From Sacculina carcini (lineage: Eukaryota > Arthropoda > Thecostraca > Sacculinidae), in assembly GCA_916048095.2 (NCBI GenBank), contig OU696580.1, positions 124,001 through 188,000 on the forward strand: a DNA stretch of 64,000 nt. The letters run 5' to 3'. The position numbers and the translations under genes were made by a program. The notes beneath the pieces were generated by a model that was not told the DNA's origin, ran no database searches, and saw nothing but the letters and a program-made list of their open reading frames with translations. This document shows, one piece after another, positions 36,190 through 47,717 of this stretch. Within the stretch, counting starts at the first letter, position 1. Every line of letters begins with the position of its first letter.

Positions 36190-37476
36190 TTACCGAAGTG
36201 TGCCCTAAGTGTTACCTAAGTGTTACCTAAGTGTTACCTAAGTGTTACCTAAGTGTTACCTAAGTGTTACCTAAGTGTTACCTAAGTGTTACCTAAGTGT
36301 GCCCTAAGTGTTACCTAAGTGTTACCCAAGTGTTACCTAAGTGTTACCTAAGTGTTACCTAAGTGTGCCCTAAGTGTGCCCTAAGTGTTACCTAAGTTTT
36401 ACCTAAGTGTTACCTAAGTGTTACCTAAGTGTTACCTAAGTGTGCCCTAAGTGTTACCTAAGTGTTACCTAAGTGTGCCCAAAGTGTTACCTAAGTGTGC
36501 CCTAAGTGTTACCTAAGTGTGCCCTAAGTGTTACCTAAGTGTGCCCTAAGTGTGCCCTAAGTGTTACCTAAGTGTGCCCTAAGTGTTACCTAAGTGTTAC
36601 CTAAGTGTGCCCTAAGTGTTACCTAAGTGTGCCCTAAGTGTTACCTAAATGTGACCTAAGTGTTACCTAAGTGTGCCCTAAGTGTGCCCTAAGTGTTACC
36701 TAAGTGTTACCTAAGTGTGCCCTAAGTGTTACCTAAGTGTGCCCTAAGTGTTACCTAAGTGTGCCCTAAGTGTTACCTAAGTGTTACCTAAGTGTTACCT
36801 AAGTGTTACCTAAGTGTTACCTAAGTGTTACCTAAGTGTGCCCTAAGTGTTACCTAAGTGTTACCTAAGTGTACCCTAAGTGTTACCTAAGTGTTACCTA
36901 AGTGTTACCTAAGTGTGCCCTAAGTGTTACCTAAGTGTTACCTAAGTGTTACCTAAGTGTTACCTAAGTGTTACCTAAGTGTTACCTAAGTGTTACCTAA
37001 GTGTGCCCTAAGTGTTACCTAAGTGTTACCTAAGTGTTACCTAAGTGTTACCTAAGTGTTACCTAAGTGTGCCCTAAGTGTTACCTAAGTGTGCCCTAAG
37101 TGTTACCTAAGTGTGCCGTAAGTTTTACCTAAGTGTGCCCTAAGTGTTACCTAAGTGTGCCCTAAGTGTTACCTAAGTGTGCCCTAAGTGTTACCTAAGT
37201 GTTACCTAAGTGTGCCCTAAGTGTTACCTAAGTGTGCCCTAAGTGTTACCTAAGTGTGCCCTAAGTGTTACCTAAGTGTGCCCTAAGTGTGCCCTAAGTG
37301 TTACCTAAGTGTGCCCTAAGTGTTACCTAAGTGTTACCTAAGTGTGCCCTAAGTGTTACCTAAGTGTGCCCTAAGTGTTACCTAAATGTGACCTAAGTGT
37401 TACCTAAGTGTGCCCTAAGTGTGCCCTAAGTGTTACCTAAGTGTGCCCTAAGTGTTACCTAAGTGTGCCGTAAGTT

Positions 37477-40215
37477 TTACCTAAGTGTGCCCTAAGTGTT
37501 ACCTAAGTGTTACCTAAGTGTGCCCAAAGTGTTACCTAAGTGTGCCCTAAGTGTTACCTAAGTGTGCCCTAAGTGTTACCTAAGTGTGCCCTAAGTGTGC
37601 CCTAAGTGTTACCTAAGTGTGCCCTAAGTGTTACCTAAGTGTGCCCTAAGTGTTACCTAAGTGTACCCTAAGTGTTACCTAAGTGTTACCTAAGTGTTAC
37701 CTAAGTGTTACCCAAGTGTTACCGAAGTGTGCCCTAAGTGTTACCTAAGTGTTACCTAAGTGTTACCTAAGTGTTACCTAAGTGTTACCTAAGTGTTACC
37801 TAAGTGTTACCTAAGTGTTACCTAAGTGTTACCTAAGTGTGCCCTAAGTGTTACCTAAGTGTTACCCAAGTGTTACCTAAGTGTTACCTAAGTGTTACCT
37901 AAGTGTGCCCTAAGTGTGCCCTAAGTGTTACCTAAGTTTTACCTAAGTGTTACCTAAGTGTTACCTAAGTGTTACCTAAGTGTGCCCTAAGTGTTACCTA
38001 AGTGTTACCTAAGTGTGCCCAAAGTGTTACCTAAGTGTGCCCTAAGTGTTACCTAAGTGTGCCCTAAGTGTTACCTAAGTGTGCCCTAAGTGTGCCCTAA
38101 GTGTTACCTAAGTGTGCCCTAAGTGTTACCTAAGTGTTACCTAAATGTGACCTAAGTGTTACCTAAGTGTTACCTAAGTGTGCCCTAAGTGTGCCCTAAG
38201 TGTTACCTAAGTGTGCCGTAAGTTTTACCTAAGTGTGCCCTAAGTGTTACCTAAGTGTTACCTAAGTGTGCCCAAAGTGTTACCTAAGTGTGCCCTAAGT
38301 GTTACCTAAGTGTGCCCTAAGTGTTACCTAAGTGTGCCCTAAGTGTGCCCTAAGTGTTACCTAAGTGTGCCCTAAGTGTTACCTAAGTGTGCCCTAAGTG
38401 TTACCTAAGTGTACCCTAAGTGTTACCTAAGTGTTACCTAAGTGTTACCTAAGTGTTACCCAAGTGTTACCGAAGTGTGCCCTAAGTGTTACCTAAGTGT
38501 TACCTAAGTGTTACCTAAGTGTTACCTAAGTGTTACCTAAGTGTTACCTAAGTGTTACCTAAGTGTTACCTAAGTGTGCCCTAAGTGTTACCTAAGTGTT
38601 ACCTAAGTGTTACCTAAGTGTTACCTAAGTGTTACCTAAGTGTGCCCTAAGTGTGCCCTAAGTGTTACCTAAGTTTTACCTAAGTGTTACCTAAGTGTTA
38701 CCTAAGTGTTACCTAAGTGTGCCCTAAGTGTTACCTAAGTGTTACCTAAGTGTGCCCAAAGTGTTACCTAAGTGTGCCCTAAGTGTTACCTAAGTGTGCC
38801 CTAAGTGTTACCTAAGTGTTACCTAAGTGTGCCCTAAGTGTTACCTAAGTGTGCCCTAAGTGTTACCTAAATGTGACCTAAGTGTTACCTAAGTGTGCCC
38901 TAAGTGTGCCCTAAGTGTTACCTAAGTGTTACCTAAGTGTGCCCTAAGTGTTACCTAAGTGTGCCCTAAGTGTTACCTAAGTGTGCCCTAAGTGTTACCT
39001 AAGTGTGCCCTAAGTGTTACCTAAGTGTTACCTAAGTGTTACCTAAGTGTTACCTAAGTGTTACCTAAGTGTTACCTAAGTGTGCCCTAAGTGTTACCTA
39101 AGTGTTACCTAAGTATACCCTAAGTGTTACCTAAGTGTTACCTAAGTGTTACCTAAGTGTGCCCTAAGTGTTACCTAAGTGTTACCTAAGTGTTACCTAA
39201 GTGTTACCTAAGTGTTACCTAAGTGTTACCTAAGTGTTACCTAAGTGTTACCTAAGTGTGCCCTAAGTGTTACCTAAGTGTTACCTAAGTGTTACCTAAG
39301 TGTTACCTAAGTGTTACCTAAGTGTGCCCTAAGTGTTACCTAAGTGTGCCCTAAGTGTTACCTAAGTGTGCCGTAAGTTTTACCTAAGTGTGCCCTAAGT
39401 GTTACCTAAGTGTGCCCTAAGTGTTACCTAAGTGTGCCCTAAGTGTTACCTAAATGTGACCTAAGTGTTACCTAAGTGTGCCCTAAGTGTTACCTAAGTG
39501 TGCCCTAAGTGTTACCTAAGTGTGCCCTAAGTGTTACCTAAGTGTGCCCTAAGTGTTACCTAAGTGTGCCCTAAGTGTTACCTAAGTGTGCCCTAAGTGT
39601 TACCTAAGTGTTACCTAAGTGTGCCATAGGTGTTACCTAAGTGTGCCCTAAGTGTTACCTAAGTGTACCCTAAGTGTTACCTAAGTGTTACCTAAGTGTT
39701 ACCTAAGTGTTACCCAAGTGTTACCGAAGTGTGCCCTAAGTGTTACCTAAGTGTGCCCTAAGTGTTACCTAAGTGTGCCCTAAGTGTTACCTAAGTGTGC
39801 CCCAAGTGTTACCTAAGTGTGCCGTAAGTTTTACCTAAGTGTGCCCTAAGTGTTACCTAAGTGTTACCTAAGTGTGCCCAAAGTGTTACCTAAGTGTGCC
39901 CTAAGTGTTACCTAAGTGTGCCCTAAGTGTGCCCTAAGTGTTACCTAAGTGTGCCCTAAGTGTTACCTAAGTGTGCCCTAAGTGTTACCTAAGTGTACCC
40001 TAAGTGTTACCTAAGTGTTACCTAAGTGTTACCTAAGTGTTACCCAAGTGTTACCGAAGTGTGCCCTAAGTGTTACCTAAGTGTTACCTAAGTGTTACCT
40101 AAGTGTTACCTAAGTGTTACCTAAGTGTTACCTAAGTGTTACCTAAGTGTGCCCTAAGTGTGCCCTAAGTGTTACCTAAGTTTTACCTAAGTGTTACCTA
40201 AGTGTTACCTAAGTG
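37477..40215. repeat. 2,739-bp tandem duplication, copy 1
   Basis: The shift is 249 units. Shared markers: v1 at 37,719 / 40,458, ttacctaagta before v3 at 39,105 / 41,844, v6 at 39,622 / 42,361, v12 at 39,798 / 42,537. Near its right end (about 40,139) this copy lacks a short run around v2 that copy 2 keeps at 42,889-42,966, a net loss of six units. Confidence 0.88.
37719..38466. repeat. 748-bp HOR copy
   Basis: This copy has 68 units from v1 to v1. It carries nine W after the first X instead of eight. After the v8-v9 pair (v8 at 38,137) the order is W x2, X x2, W, v4 instead of W, X x2, W, X, W, v4. One gain and one loss therefore balance, and the total length matches the reference HOR while the inner order does not. 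Confidence 0.9.
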
Positions 40216-42954
40216 TTACCTAAGTGTGCCCTAAGTGTTACCTAAGTGTTACCTAAGTGTGCCCAAAGTGTTACCTAAGTGTGCCCTAAGTGTTACCTAA
40301 GTGTGCCCTAAGTGTTACCTAAGTGTGCCCTAAGTGTGCCCTAAGTGTTACCTAAGTGTGCCCTAAGTGTTACCTAAGTGTGCCCTAAGTGTTACCTAAG
40401 TGTACCCTAAGTGTTACCTAAGTGTTACCTAAGTGTTACCTAAGTGTTACCCAAGTGTTACCGAAGTGTGCCCTAAGTGTTACCTAAGTGTTACCTAAGT
40501 GTTACCTAAGTGTTACCTAAGTGTTACCTAAGTGTTACCTAAGTGTTACCTAAGTGTTACCTAAGTGTTACCTAAGTGTGCCCTAAGTGTTACCTAAGTG
40601 TTACCCAAGTGTTACCTAAGTGTTACCTAAGTGTTACCTAAGTGTGCCCTAAGTGTGCCCTAAGTGTTACCTAAGTTTTACCTAAGTGTTACCTAAGTGT
40701 TACCTAAGTGTTACCTAAGTGTGCCCTAAGTGTTACCTAAGTGTTACCTAAGTGTGCCCAAAGTGTTACCTAAGTGTGCCCTAAGTGTTACCTAAGTGTG
40801 CCCTAAGTGTTACCTAAGTGTGCCCTAAGTGTGCCCTAAGTGTTACCTAAGTGTGCCCTAAGTGTTACCTAAGTGTTACCTAAATGTGACCTAAGTGTTA
40901 CCTAAGTGTTACCTAAGTGTGCCCTAAGTGTGCCCTAAGTGTTACCTAAGTGTGCCGTAAGTTTTACCTAAGTGTGCCCTAAGTGTTACCTAAGTGTTAC
41001 CTAAGTGTGCCCAAAGTGTTACCTAAGTGTGCCCTAAGTGTTACCTAAGTGTGCCCTAAGTGTTACCTAAGTGTGCCCTAAGTGTGCCCTAAGTGTTACC
41101 TAAGTGTGCCCTAAGTGTTACCTAAGTGTGCCCTAAGTGTTACCTAAGTGTACCCTAAGTGTTACCTAAGTGTTACCTAAGTGTTACCTAAGTGTTACCC
41201 AAGTGTTACCGAAGTGTGCCCTAAGTGTTACCTAAGTGTTACCTAAGTGTTACCTAAGTGTTACCTAAGTGTTACCTAAGTGTTACCTAAGTGTTACCTA
41301 AGTGTTACCTAAGTGTGCCCTAAGTGTTACCTAAGTGTTACCCAAGTGTTACCTAAGTGTTACCTAAGTGTTACCTAAGTGTGCCCTAAGTGTGCCCTAA
41401 GTGTTACCTAAGTTTTACCTAAGTGTTACCTAAGTGTTACCTAAGTGTTACCTAAGTGTGCCCTAAGTGTTACCTAAGTGTTACCTAAGTGTGCCCAAAG
41501 TGTTACCTAAGTGTGCCCTAAGTGTTACCTAAGTGTGCCCTAAGTGTTACCTAAGTGTTACCTAAGTGTGCCCTAAGTGTTACCTAAGTGTGCCCTAAGT
41601 GTTACCTAAATGTGACCTAAGTGTTACCTAAGTGTGCCCTAAGTGTGCCCTAAGTGTTACCTAAGTGTTACCTAAGTGTGCCCTAAGTGTTACCTAAGTG
41701 TGCCCTAAGTGTTACCTAAGTGTGCCCTAAGTGTTACCTAAGTGTGCCCTAAGTGTTACCTAAGTGTTACCTAAGTGTTACCTAAGTGTTACCTAAGTGT
41801 TACCTAAGTGTTACCTAAGTGTGCCCTAAGTGTTACCTAAGTGTTACCTAAGTATACCCTAAGTGTTACCTAAGTGTTACCTAAGTGTTACCTAAGTGTG
41901 CCCTAAGTGTTACCTAAGTGTTACCTAAGTGTTACCTAAGTGTTACCTAAGTGTTACCTAAGTGTTACCTAAGTGTTACCTAAGTGTTACCTAAGTGTGC
42001 CCTAAGTGTTACCTAAGTGTTACCTAAGTGTTACCTAAGTGTTACCTAAGTGTTACCTAAGTGTGCCCTAAGTGTTACCTAAGTGTGCCCTAAGTGTTAC
42101 CTAAGTGTGCCGTAAGTTTTACCTAAGTGTGCCCTAAGTGTTACCTAAGTGTGCCCTAAGTGTTACCTAAGTGTGCCCTAAGTGTTACCTAAATGTGACC
42201 TAAGTGTTACCTAAGTGTGCCCTAAGTGTTACCTAAGTGTGCCCTAAGTGTTACCTAAGTGTGCCCTAAGTGTTACCTAAGTGTGCCCTAAGTGTTACCT
42301 AAGTGTGCCCTAAGTGTTACCTAAGTGTGCCCTAAGTGTTACCTAAGTGTTACCTAAGTGTGCCATAGGTGTTACCTAAGTGTGCCCTAAGTGTTACCTA
42401 AGTGTACCCTAAGTGTTACCTAAGTGTTACCTAAGTGTTACCTAAGTGTTACCCAAGTGTTACCGAAGTGTGCCCTAAGTGTTACCTAAGTGTGCCCTAA
42501 GTGTTACCTAAGTGTGCCCTAAGTGTTACCTAAGTGTGCCCCAAGTGTTACCTAAGTGTGCCGTAAGTTTTACCTAAGTGTGCCCTAAGTGTTACCTAAG
42601 TGTTACCTAAGTGTGCCCAAAGTGTTACCTAAGTGTGCCCTAAGTGTTACCTAAGTGTGCCCTAAGTGTGCCCTAAGTGTTACCTAAGTGTGCCCTAAGT
42701 GTTACCTAAGTGTGCCCTAAGTGTTACCTAAGTGTACCCTAAGTGTTACCTAAGTGTTACCTAAGTGTTACCTAAGTGTTACCCAAGTGTTACCGAAGTG
42801 TGCCCTAAGTGTTACCTAAGTGTTACCTAAGTGTTACCTAAGTGTTACCTAAGTGTTACCTAAGTGTTACCTAAGTGTTACCTAAGTGTTACCTAAGTGT
42901 GCCCTAAGTGTTACCTAAGTGTTACCCAAGTGTTACCTAAGTGTTACCTAAGTG
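40216..42954. repeat. 2,739-bp tandem duplication, copy 2
   Basis: This abuts copy 1. The left joint is where v4 (37,466) is matched by W (40,205). The right edge is blurred by the six-unit difference and could lie up to about 100 bp further on. Confidence 0.82.
40458..41205. repeat. 748-bp HOR copy
   Basis: This copy has 68 units. It shares with the copy at 37,719 the nine-W run and the shortened stretch before v4 (v8 at 40,876, v4 at 40,953), as expected if it arose by the 2,739-bp tandem duplication. Confidence 0.9.
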
Positions 42955-44950
42955 TTACCTAAGTGTGCCCTAAGTGTTACCTAAGTTTTACCTAAGTGTT
43001 ACCTAAGTGTTACCTAAGTGTGCCCTAAGTGTTACCTAAGTGTTACCTAAGTGTGCCCAAAGTGTTACCTAAGTGTGCCCTAAGTGTTACCTAAGTGTGC
43101 CCTAAGTGTTACCTAAGTGTGCCCTAAGTGTGCCCTAAGTGTTACCTAAGTGTGCCCTAAGTGTTACCTAAGTGTTACCTAAGTGTGCCCTAAGTGTTAC
43201 CTAAGTGTGCCCTAAGTGTTACCTAAGTGTTACCTAAGTGTTACCTAAGTGTGCCCTAAGTGTGCCCTAAGTGTTACCTAAGTGTGCCCTAAGTGTTAAC
43301 TAAGTGTGCCGTAAGTTTTACCTAAGTGTGCCCTAAGTGTTACCTAAGTGTTACCTAAGTGTGCCCAAAGTGTTACCTAAGTGTGCCCTAAGTGTTACCT
43401 AAGTGTGCCCTAAGTGTTACCTAAGTGTGCCCTAAGTGTGCCCTAAGTGTTACCTAAGTGTGCCCTAAGTGTTACCTAAGTGTGCCCTAAGTGTTACCTA
43501 AGTGTACCCTAAGTGTTACCTAAGTGTTACCTAAGTGTTACCTAAGTGTTACCCAAGTGTTACCGAAGTGTGCCCTAAGTGTTACCTAAGTGTTACCTAA
43601 GTGTTACCTAAGTGTTACCTAAGTGTTACCTAAGTGTTACCTAAGTGTTACCTAAGTGTTACCTAAGTGTGCCCTAAGTGTTACCTAAGTGTTACCCAAG
43701 TGTTACCTAAGTGTTACCTAAGTGTTACCTAAGTGTGCCCTAAGTGTGCCCTAAGTGTTACCTAAGTTTTACCTAAGTGTTACCTAAGTGTTACCTAAGT
43801 GTTACCTAAGTGTGCCCTAAGTGTTACCTAAGTGTTACCTAAGTGTGCCCAAAGTGTTACCTAAGTGTGCCCTAAGTGTTACCTAAGTGTGCCCTAAGTG
43901 TTACCTAAGTGTGCCCTAAGTGTGCCCTAAGTGTTACCTAAGTGTGCCCTAAGTGTTACCTAAGTGTTACCTAAATGTGACCTAAGTGTTACCTAAGTGT
44001 GCCCTAAGTGTGCCCTAAGTGTTACCTAAGTGTGCCCTAAGTGTTACCTAAGTGTGCCGTAAGTTTTACCTAAGTGTGCCCTAAGTGTTACCTAAGTGTT
44101 ACCTAAGTGTGCCCAAAGTGTTACCTAAGTGTGCCCTAAGTGTTACCTAAGTGTGCCCTAAGTGTTACCTAAGTGTGCCCTAAGTGTGCCCTAAGTGTTA
44201 CCTAAGTGTGCCCTAAGTGTTACCTAAGTGTGCCCTAAGTGTTACCTAAGTGTACCCTAAGTGTTACCTAAGTGTTACCTAAGTGTTACCTAAGTGTTAC
44301 CCAAGTGTTACCGAAGTGTGCCCTAAGTGTTACCTAAGTGTTACCTAAGTGTTACCTAAGTGTTACCTAAGTGTTACCTAAGTGTTACCTAAGTGTTACC
44401 TAAGTGTTACCTAAGTGTGCCCTAAGTGTTACCTAAGTGTTACCCAAGTGTTACCTAAGTGTTACCTAAGTGTTACCTAAGTGTGCCCTAAGTGTGCCCT
44501 AAGTGTTACCTAAGTTTTACCTAAGTGTTACCTAAGTGTTACCTAAGTGTTACCTAAGTGTGCCCTAAGTGTTACCTAAGTGTTACCTAAGTGTGCCCAA
44601 AGTGTTACCTAAGTGTGCCCTAAGTGTTACCTAAGTGTGCCCTAAGTGTTACCTAAGTGTGCCCTAAGTGTGCCCTAAGTGTTACCTAAGTGTGCCCTAA
44701 GTGTTACCTAAGTGTTACCTAAGTGTGCCCTAAGTGTTACCTAAGTGTGCCCTAAGTGTTACCTAAATGTGACCTAAGTGTTACCTAAGTGTGCCCTAAG
44801 TGTGCCCTAAGTGTTACCTAAGTGTTACCTAAGTGTGCCCTAAGTGTTACCTAAGTGTGCCCTAAGTGTTACCTAAGTGTGCCCTAAGTGTTACCTAAGT
44901 GTGCCCTAAGTGTTACCTAAGTGTTACCTAAGTGTTACCTAAGTGTTACC
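41206..44950. repeat. 11.8-kb-spaced duplication, left member
   Basis: v1 at 41,206, 42,460, 42,790, 43,560 and 44,308, ttacctaagta at 41,844, v6 at 42,361, v12 at 42,537, v11 at 43,296 and v8 at 44,759 all recur 11,814 bp (1,074 units) downstream. The match extends left to about 40.5 kb with one W difference. The segment crosses the edge of the 4,565-bp duplication, so the events are nested in time. Confidence 0.85.
43560..44307. repeat. Reference 68-unit HOR (748 bp)
   Basis: Read unit by unit this copy is: v1, X, W x8, X, W, v2, W x3, X x2, v7, W x4, X, W x2, v5, W, X, W, X, W, X x2, W, X, W, v8, v9, W, X x2, W, X, W, v4, W, X, W x2, v5, W, X, W, X, W, X x2, W, X, W, X, W, v3, W x3, v2; then the next v1 starts at 44,308. 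Units 24-37 and 48-61 carry the same 14-unit order (X, W x2, v5, W, X, W, X, W, X x2, W, X, W), so the HOR contains an internal duplication with a 24-unit (264-bp) offset. The choice of v1 as first unit is arbitrary. It is the clearest copy and serves as the yardstick for the others. Confidence 0.95.
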
Positions 44951-45517
44951 TAAGTGTTACCTAAGTGTTACCTAAGTGTGCCCTAAGTGTTACCTAAGTG
45001 TTACCTAAGTGTGCCCAAAGTGTTACCTAAGTGTGCCCTAAGTGTTAACTAAGTGTGCCCTAAGTGTTACCTAAGTGTGCCCTAAGTGTGCCCTAAGTGT
45101 TACCTAAGTGTGCCCTAAGTGTTACCTAAGTGTTACCTAAGTGTGCCCTAAGTGTTACCTAAGTTTGCCCTAAGTGTTACCTAAGTGTGACCTAAGTGTT
45201 ACCTAAGTGTGCCCTAAGTGTGCCCTAAGTGTTACCTAAGTGTGCCCTAAGTGTTACCTAAGTGTGCCGTAAGTTTTACCTAAGTGTGCCCTAAGTGTTA
45301 CCTAAGTGTTACCTAAGTGTGCCCAAAGTGTTACCTAAGTGTGCCCTAAGTGTTACCTAAGTGTGCCCTAAGTGTTACCTAAGTGTGCCCTAAGTGTGCC
45401 CTAAGTGTTACCTAAGTGTGCCCTAAGTGTTACCTAAGTGTGCCCTAAGTGTTACCTAAGTGTACCCTAAGTGTTACCTAAGTGTTACCTAAGTGTTACC
45501 TAAGTGTTACCCAAGTG

Positions 45518-46254
45518 TTACCGAAGTGTGCCCTAAGTGTTACCTAAGTGTTACCTAAGTGTTACCTAAGTGTTACCTAAGTGTTACCTAAGTGTTACCT
45601 AAGTGTTACCTAAGTGTGCCCTAAGTGTTACCTAAGTGTTACCCAAGTGTTACCTAAGTGTTACCTAAGTGTTACCTAAGTGTGCCCTAAGTGTGCCCTA
45701 AGTGTTACCTAAGTTTTACCTAAGTGTTACCTAAGTGTTACCTAAGTGTTACCTAAGTGTGCCCTAAGTGTTACCTAAGTGTTACCTAAGTGTGCCCAAA
45801 GTGTTACCTAAGTGTGCCCTAAGTGTTACCTAAGTGTGCCCTAAGTGTTACCTAAGTGTGCCCTAAGTGTGCCCTAAGTGTTACCTAAGTGTGCCCTAAG
45901 TGTTACCTAAGTGTTACCTAAATGTGACCTAAGTGTTACCTAAGTGTGCCCTAAGTGTGCCCTAAGTGTTACCTAAGTGTGCCCTAAGTGTTACCTAAGT
46001 GTGCCGTAAGTTTTACCTAAGTGTGCCCTAAGTGTTACCTAAGTGTTACCTAAGTGTGCCCAAAGTGTTACCTAAGTGTGCCCTAAGTGTTACCTAAGTG
46101 TGCCCTAAGTGTTACCTAAGTGTGCCCTAAGTGTGCCCTAAGTGTTACCTAAGTGTGCCCTAAGTGTTACCTAAGTGTGCCCTAAGTGTTACCTAAGTGT
46201 ACCCTAAGTGTTACCTAAGTGTTACCTAAGTGTTACCTAAGTGTTACCCAAGTG
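45518..46254. repeat. 737-bp HOR copy (67 units)
   Basis: This copy has seven W after the first X instead of eight. It is shared with 35,453 (10,065 bp away) and with 50,083 (4,565 bp away, tandem duplication). Confidence 0.9.
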
Positions 46255-46914
46255 TTACCGAAGTGTGCCCTAAGTGTTACCTAAGTGTTACCTAAGTGTT
46301 ACCTAAGTGTTACCTAAGTGTTACCTAAGTGTTACCTAAGTGTTACCTAAGTGTTACCTAAGTGTGCCCTAAGTGTTACCTAAGTGTTACCCAAGTGTTA
46401 CCTAAGTGTTACCTAAGTGTTACCTAAGTGTGCCCTAAGTGTGCCCTAAGTGTTACCTAAGTTTTACCTAAGTGTTACCTAAGTGTTACCTAAGTGTTAC
46501 CTAAGTGTGCCCTAAGTGTTACCTAAGTGTTACCTAAGTGTGCCCAAAGTGTTACCTAAGTGTGCCCTAAGTGTTACCTAAGTGTGCCCTAAGTGTTACC
46601 TAAGTGTGCCCTAAGTGTGCCCTAAGTGTTACCTAAGTGTGCCCTAAGTGTTACCTAAGTGTTACCTAAGTGTGCCCTAAGTGTTACCTAAGTGTGCCCT
46701 AAGTGTTACCTAAATGTGACCTAAGTGTTACCTAAGTGTGCCCTAAGTGTTACCTAAGTGTGCCCTAAGTGTTACCTAAGTGTGCCCTAAGTGTTACCTA
46801 AGTGTTACCTAAGTGTTACCTAAGTGTTACCTAAGTGTTACCTAAGTGTTACCTAAGTGTACCCTAAGTGTTACCTAAGTGTTACCTAAGTGTTACCTAA
46901 GTGTTACCCAAGTG

Positions 46915-47717
46915 TTACCGAAGTGTGCCCTAAGTGTTACCTAAGTGTTACCTAAGTGTTACCTAAGTGTTACCTAAGTGTTACCTAAGTGTTACCTAAG
47001 TGTGCCCTAAGTGTTACCTAAGTGTTACCTAAGTGTTACCTAAGTGTTACCTAAGTGTTACCTAAGTGTGCCCTAAGTGTTACCTAAGTGTGCCCTAAGT
47101 GTTACCTAAGTGTGCCGTAAGTTTTACCTAAGTGTGCCCTAAGTGTTACCTAAGTGTGCCCTAAGTGTTACCTAAGTGTGCCCTAAGTGTTACCTAAGTG
47201 TTACCTAAGTGTGCCCTAAGTGTTACCTAAGTGTGCCCTAAGTGTTACCTAAGTGTGCCCTAAGTGTTACCTAAGTGTGCCCTAAGTGTGCCCTAAGTGT
47301 TACCTAAGTGTGCCCTAAGTGTTACCTAAGTGTTACCTAAGTGTGCCCTAAGTGTTACCTAAGTGTGCCCTAAGTGTTACCTAAATGTGACCTAAGTGTT
47401 ACCTAAGTGTGCCCTAAGTGTGCCCTAAGTGTTACCTAAGTGTGCCCTAAGTGTTACCTAAGTGTGCCGTAAGTTTTACCTAAGTGTGCCCTAAGTGTTA
47501 CCTAAGTGTTACCTAAGTGTGCCCAAAGTGTTACCTAAGTGTGCCCTAAGTGTTACCTAAGTGTGCCCTAAGTGTTACCTAAGTGTGCCCTAAGTGTGCC
47601 CTAAGTGTTACCTAAGTGTGCCCTAAGTGTTACCTAAGTGTGCCCTAAGTGTTACCTAAGTGTACCCTAAGTGTTACCTAAGTGTTACCTAAGTGTTACC
47701 TAAGTGTTACCCAAGTG
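46915..47717. repeat. 803-bp HOR variant (73 units)
   Basis: This copy is opened by v2-v1 like the others but has a shorter W run (six) and no v7 in its first part; v4 comes early (47,113). It is repeated at 51,480-52,282 at a distance of 4,565 bp. Confidence 0.85.
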
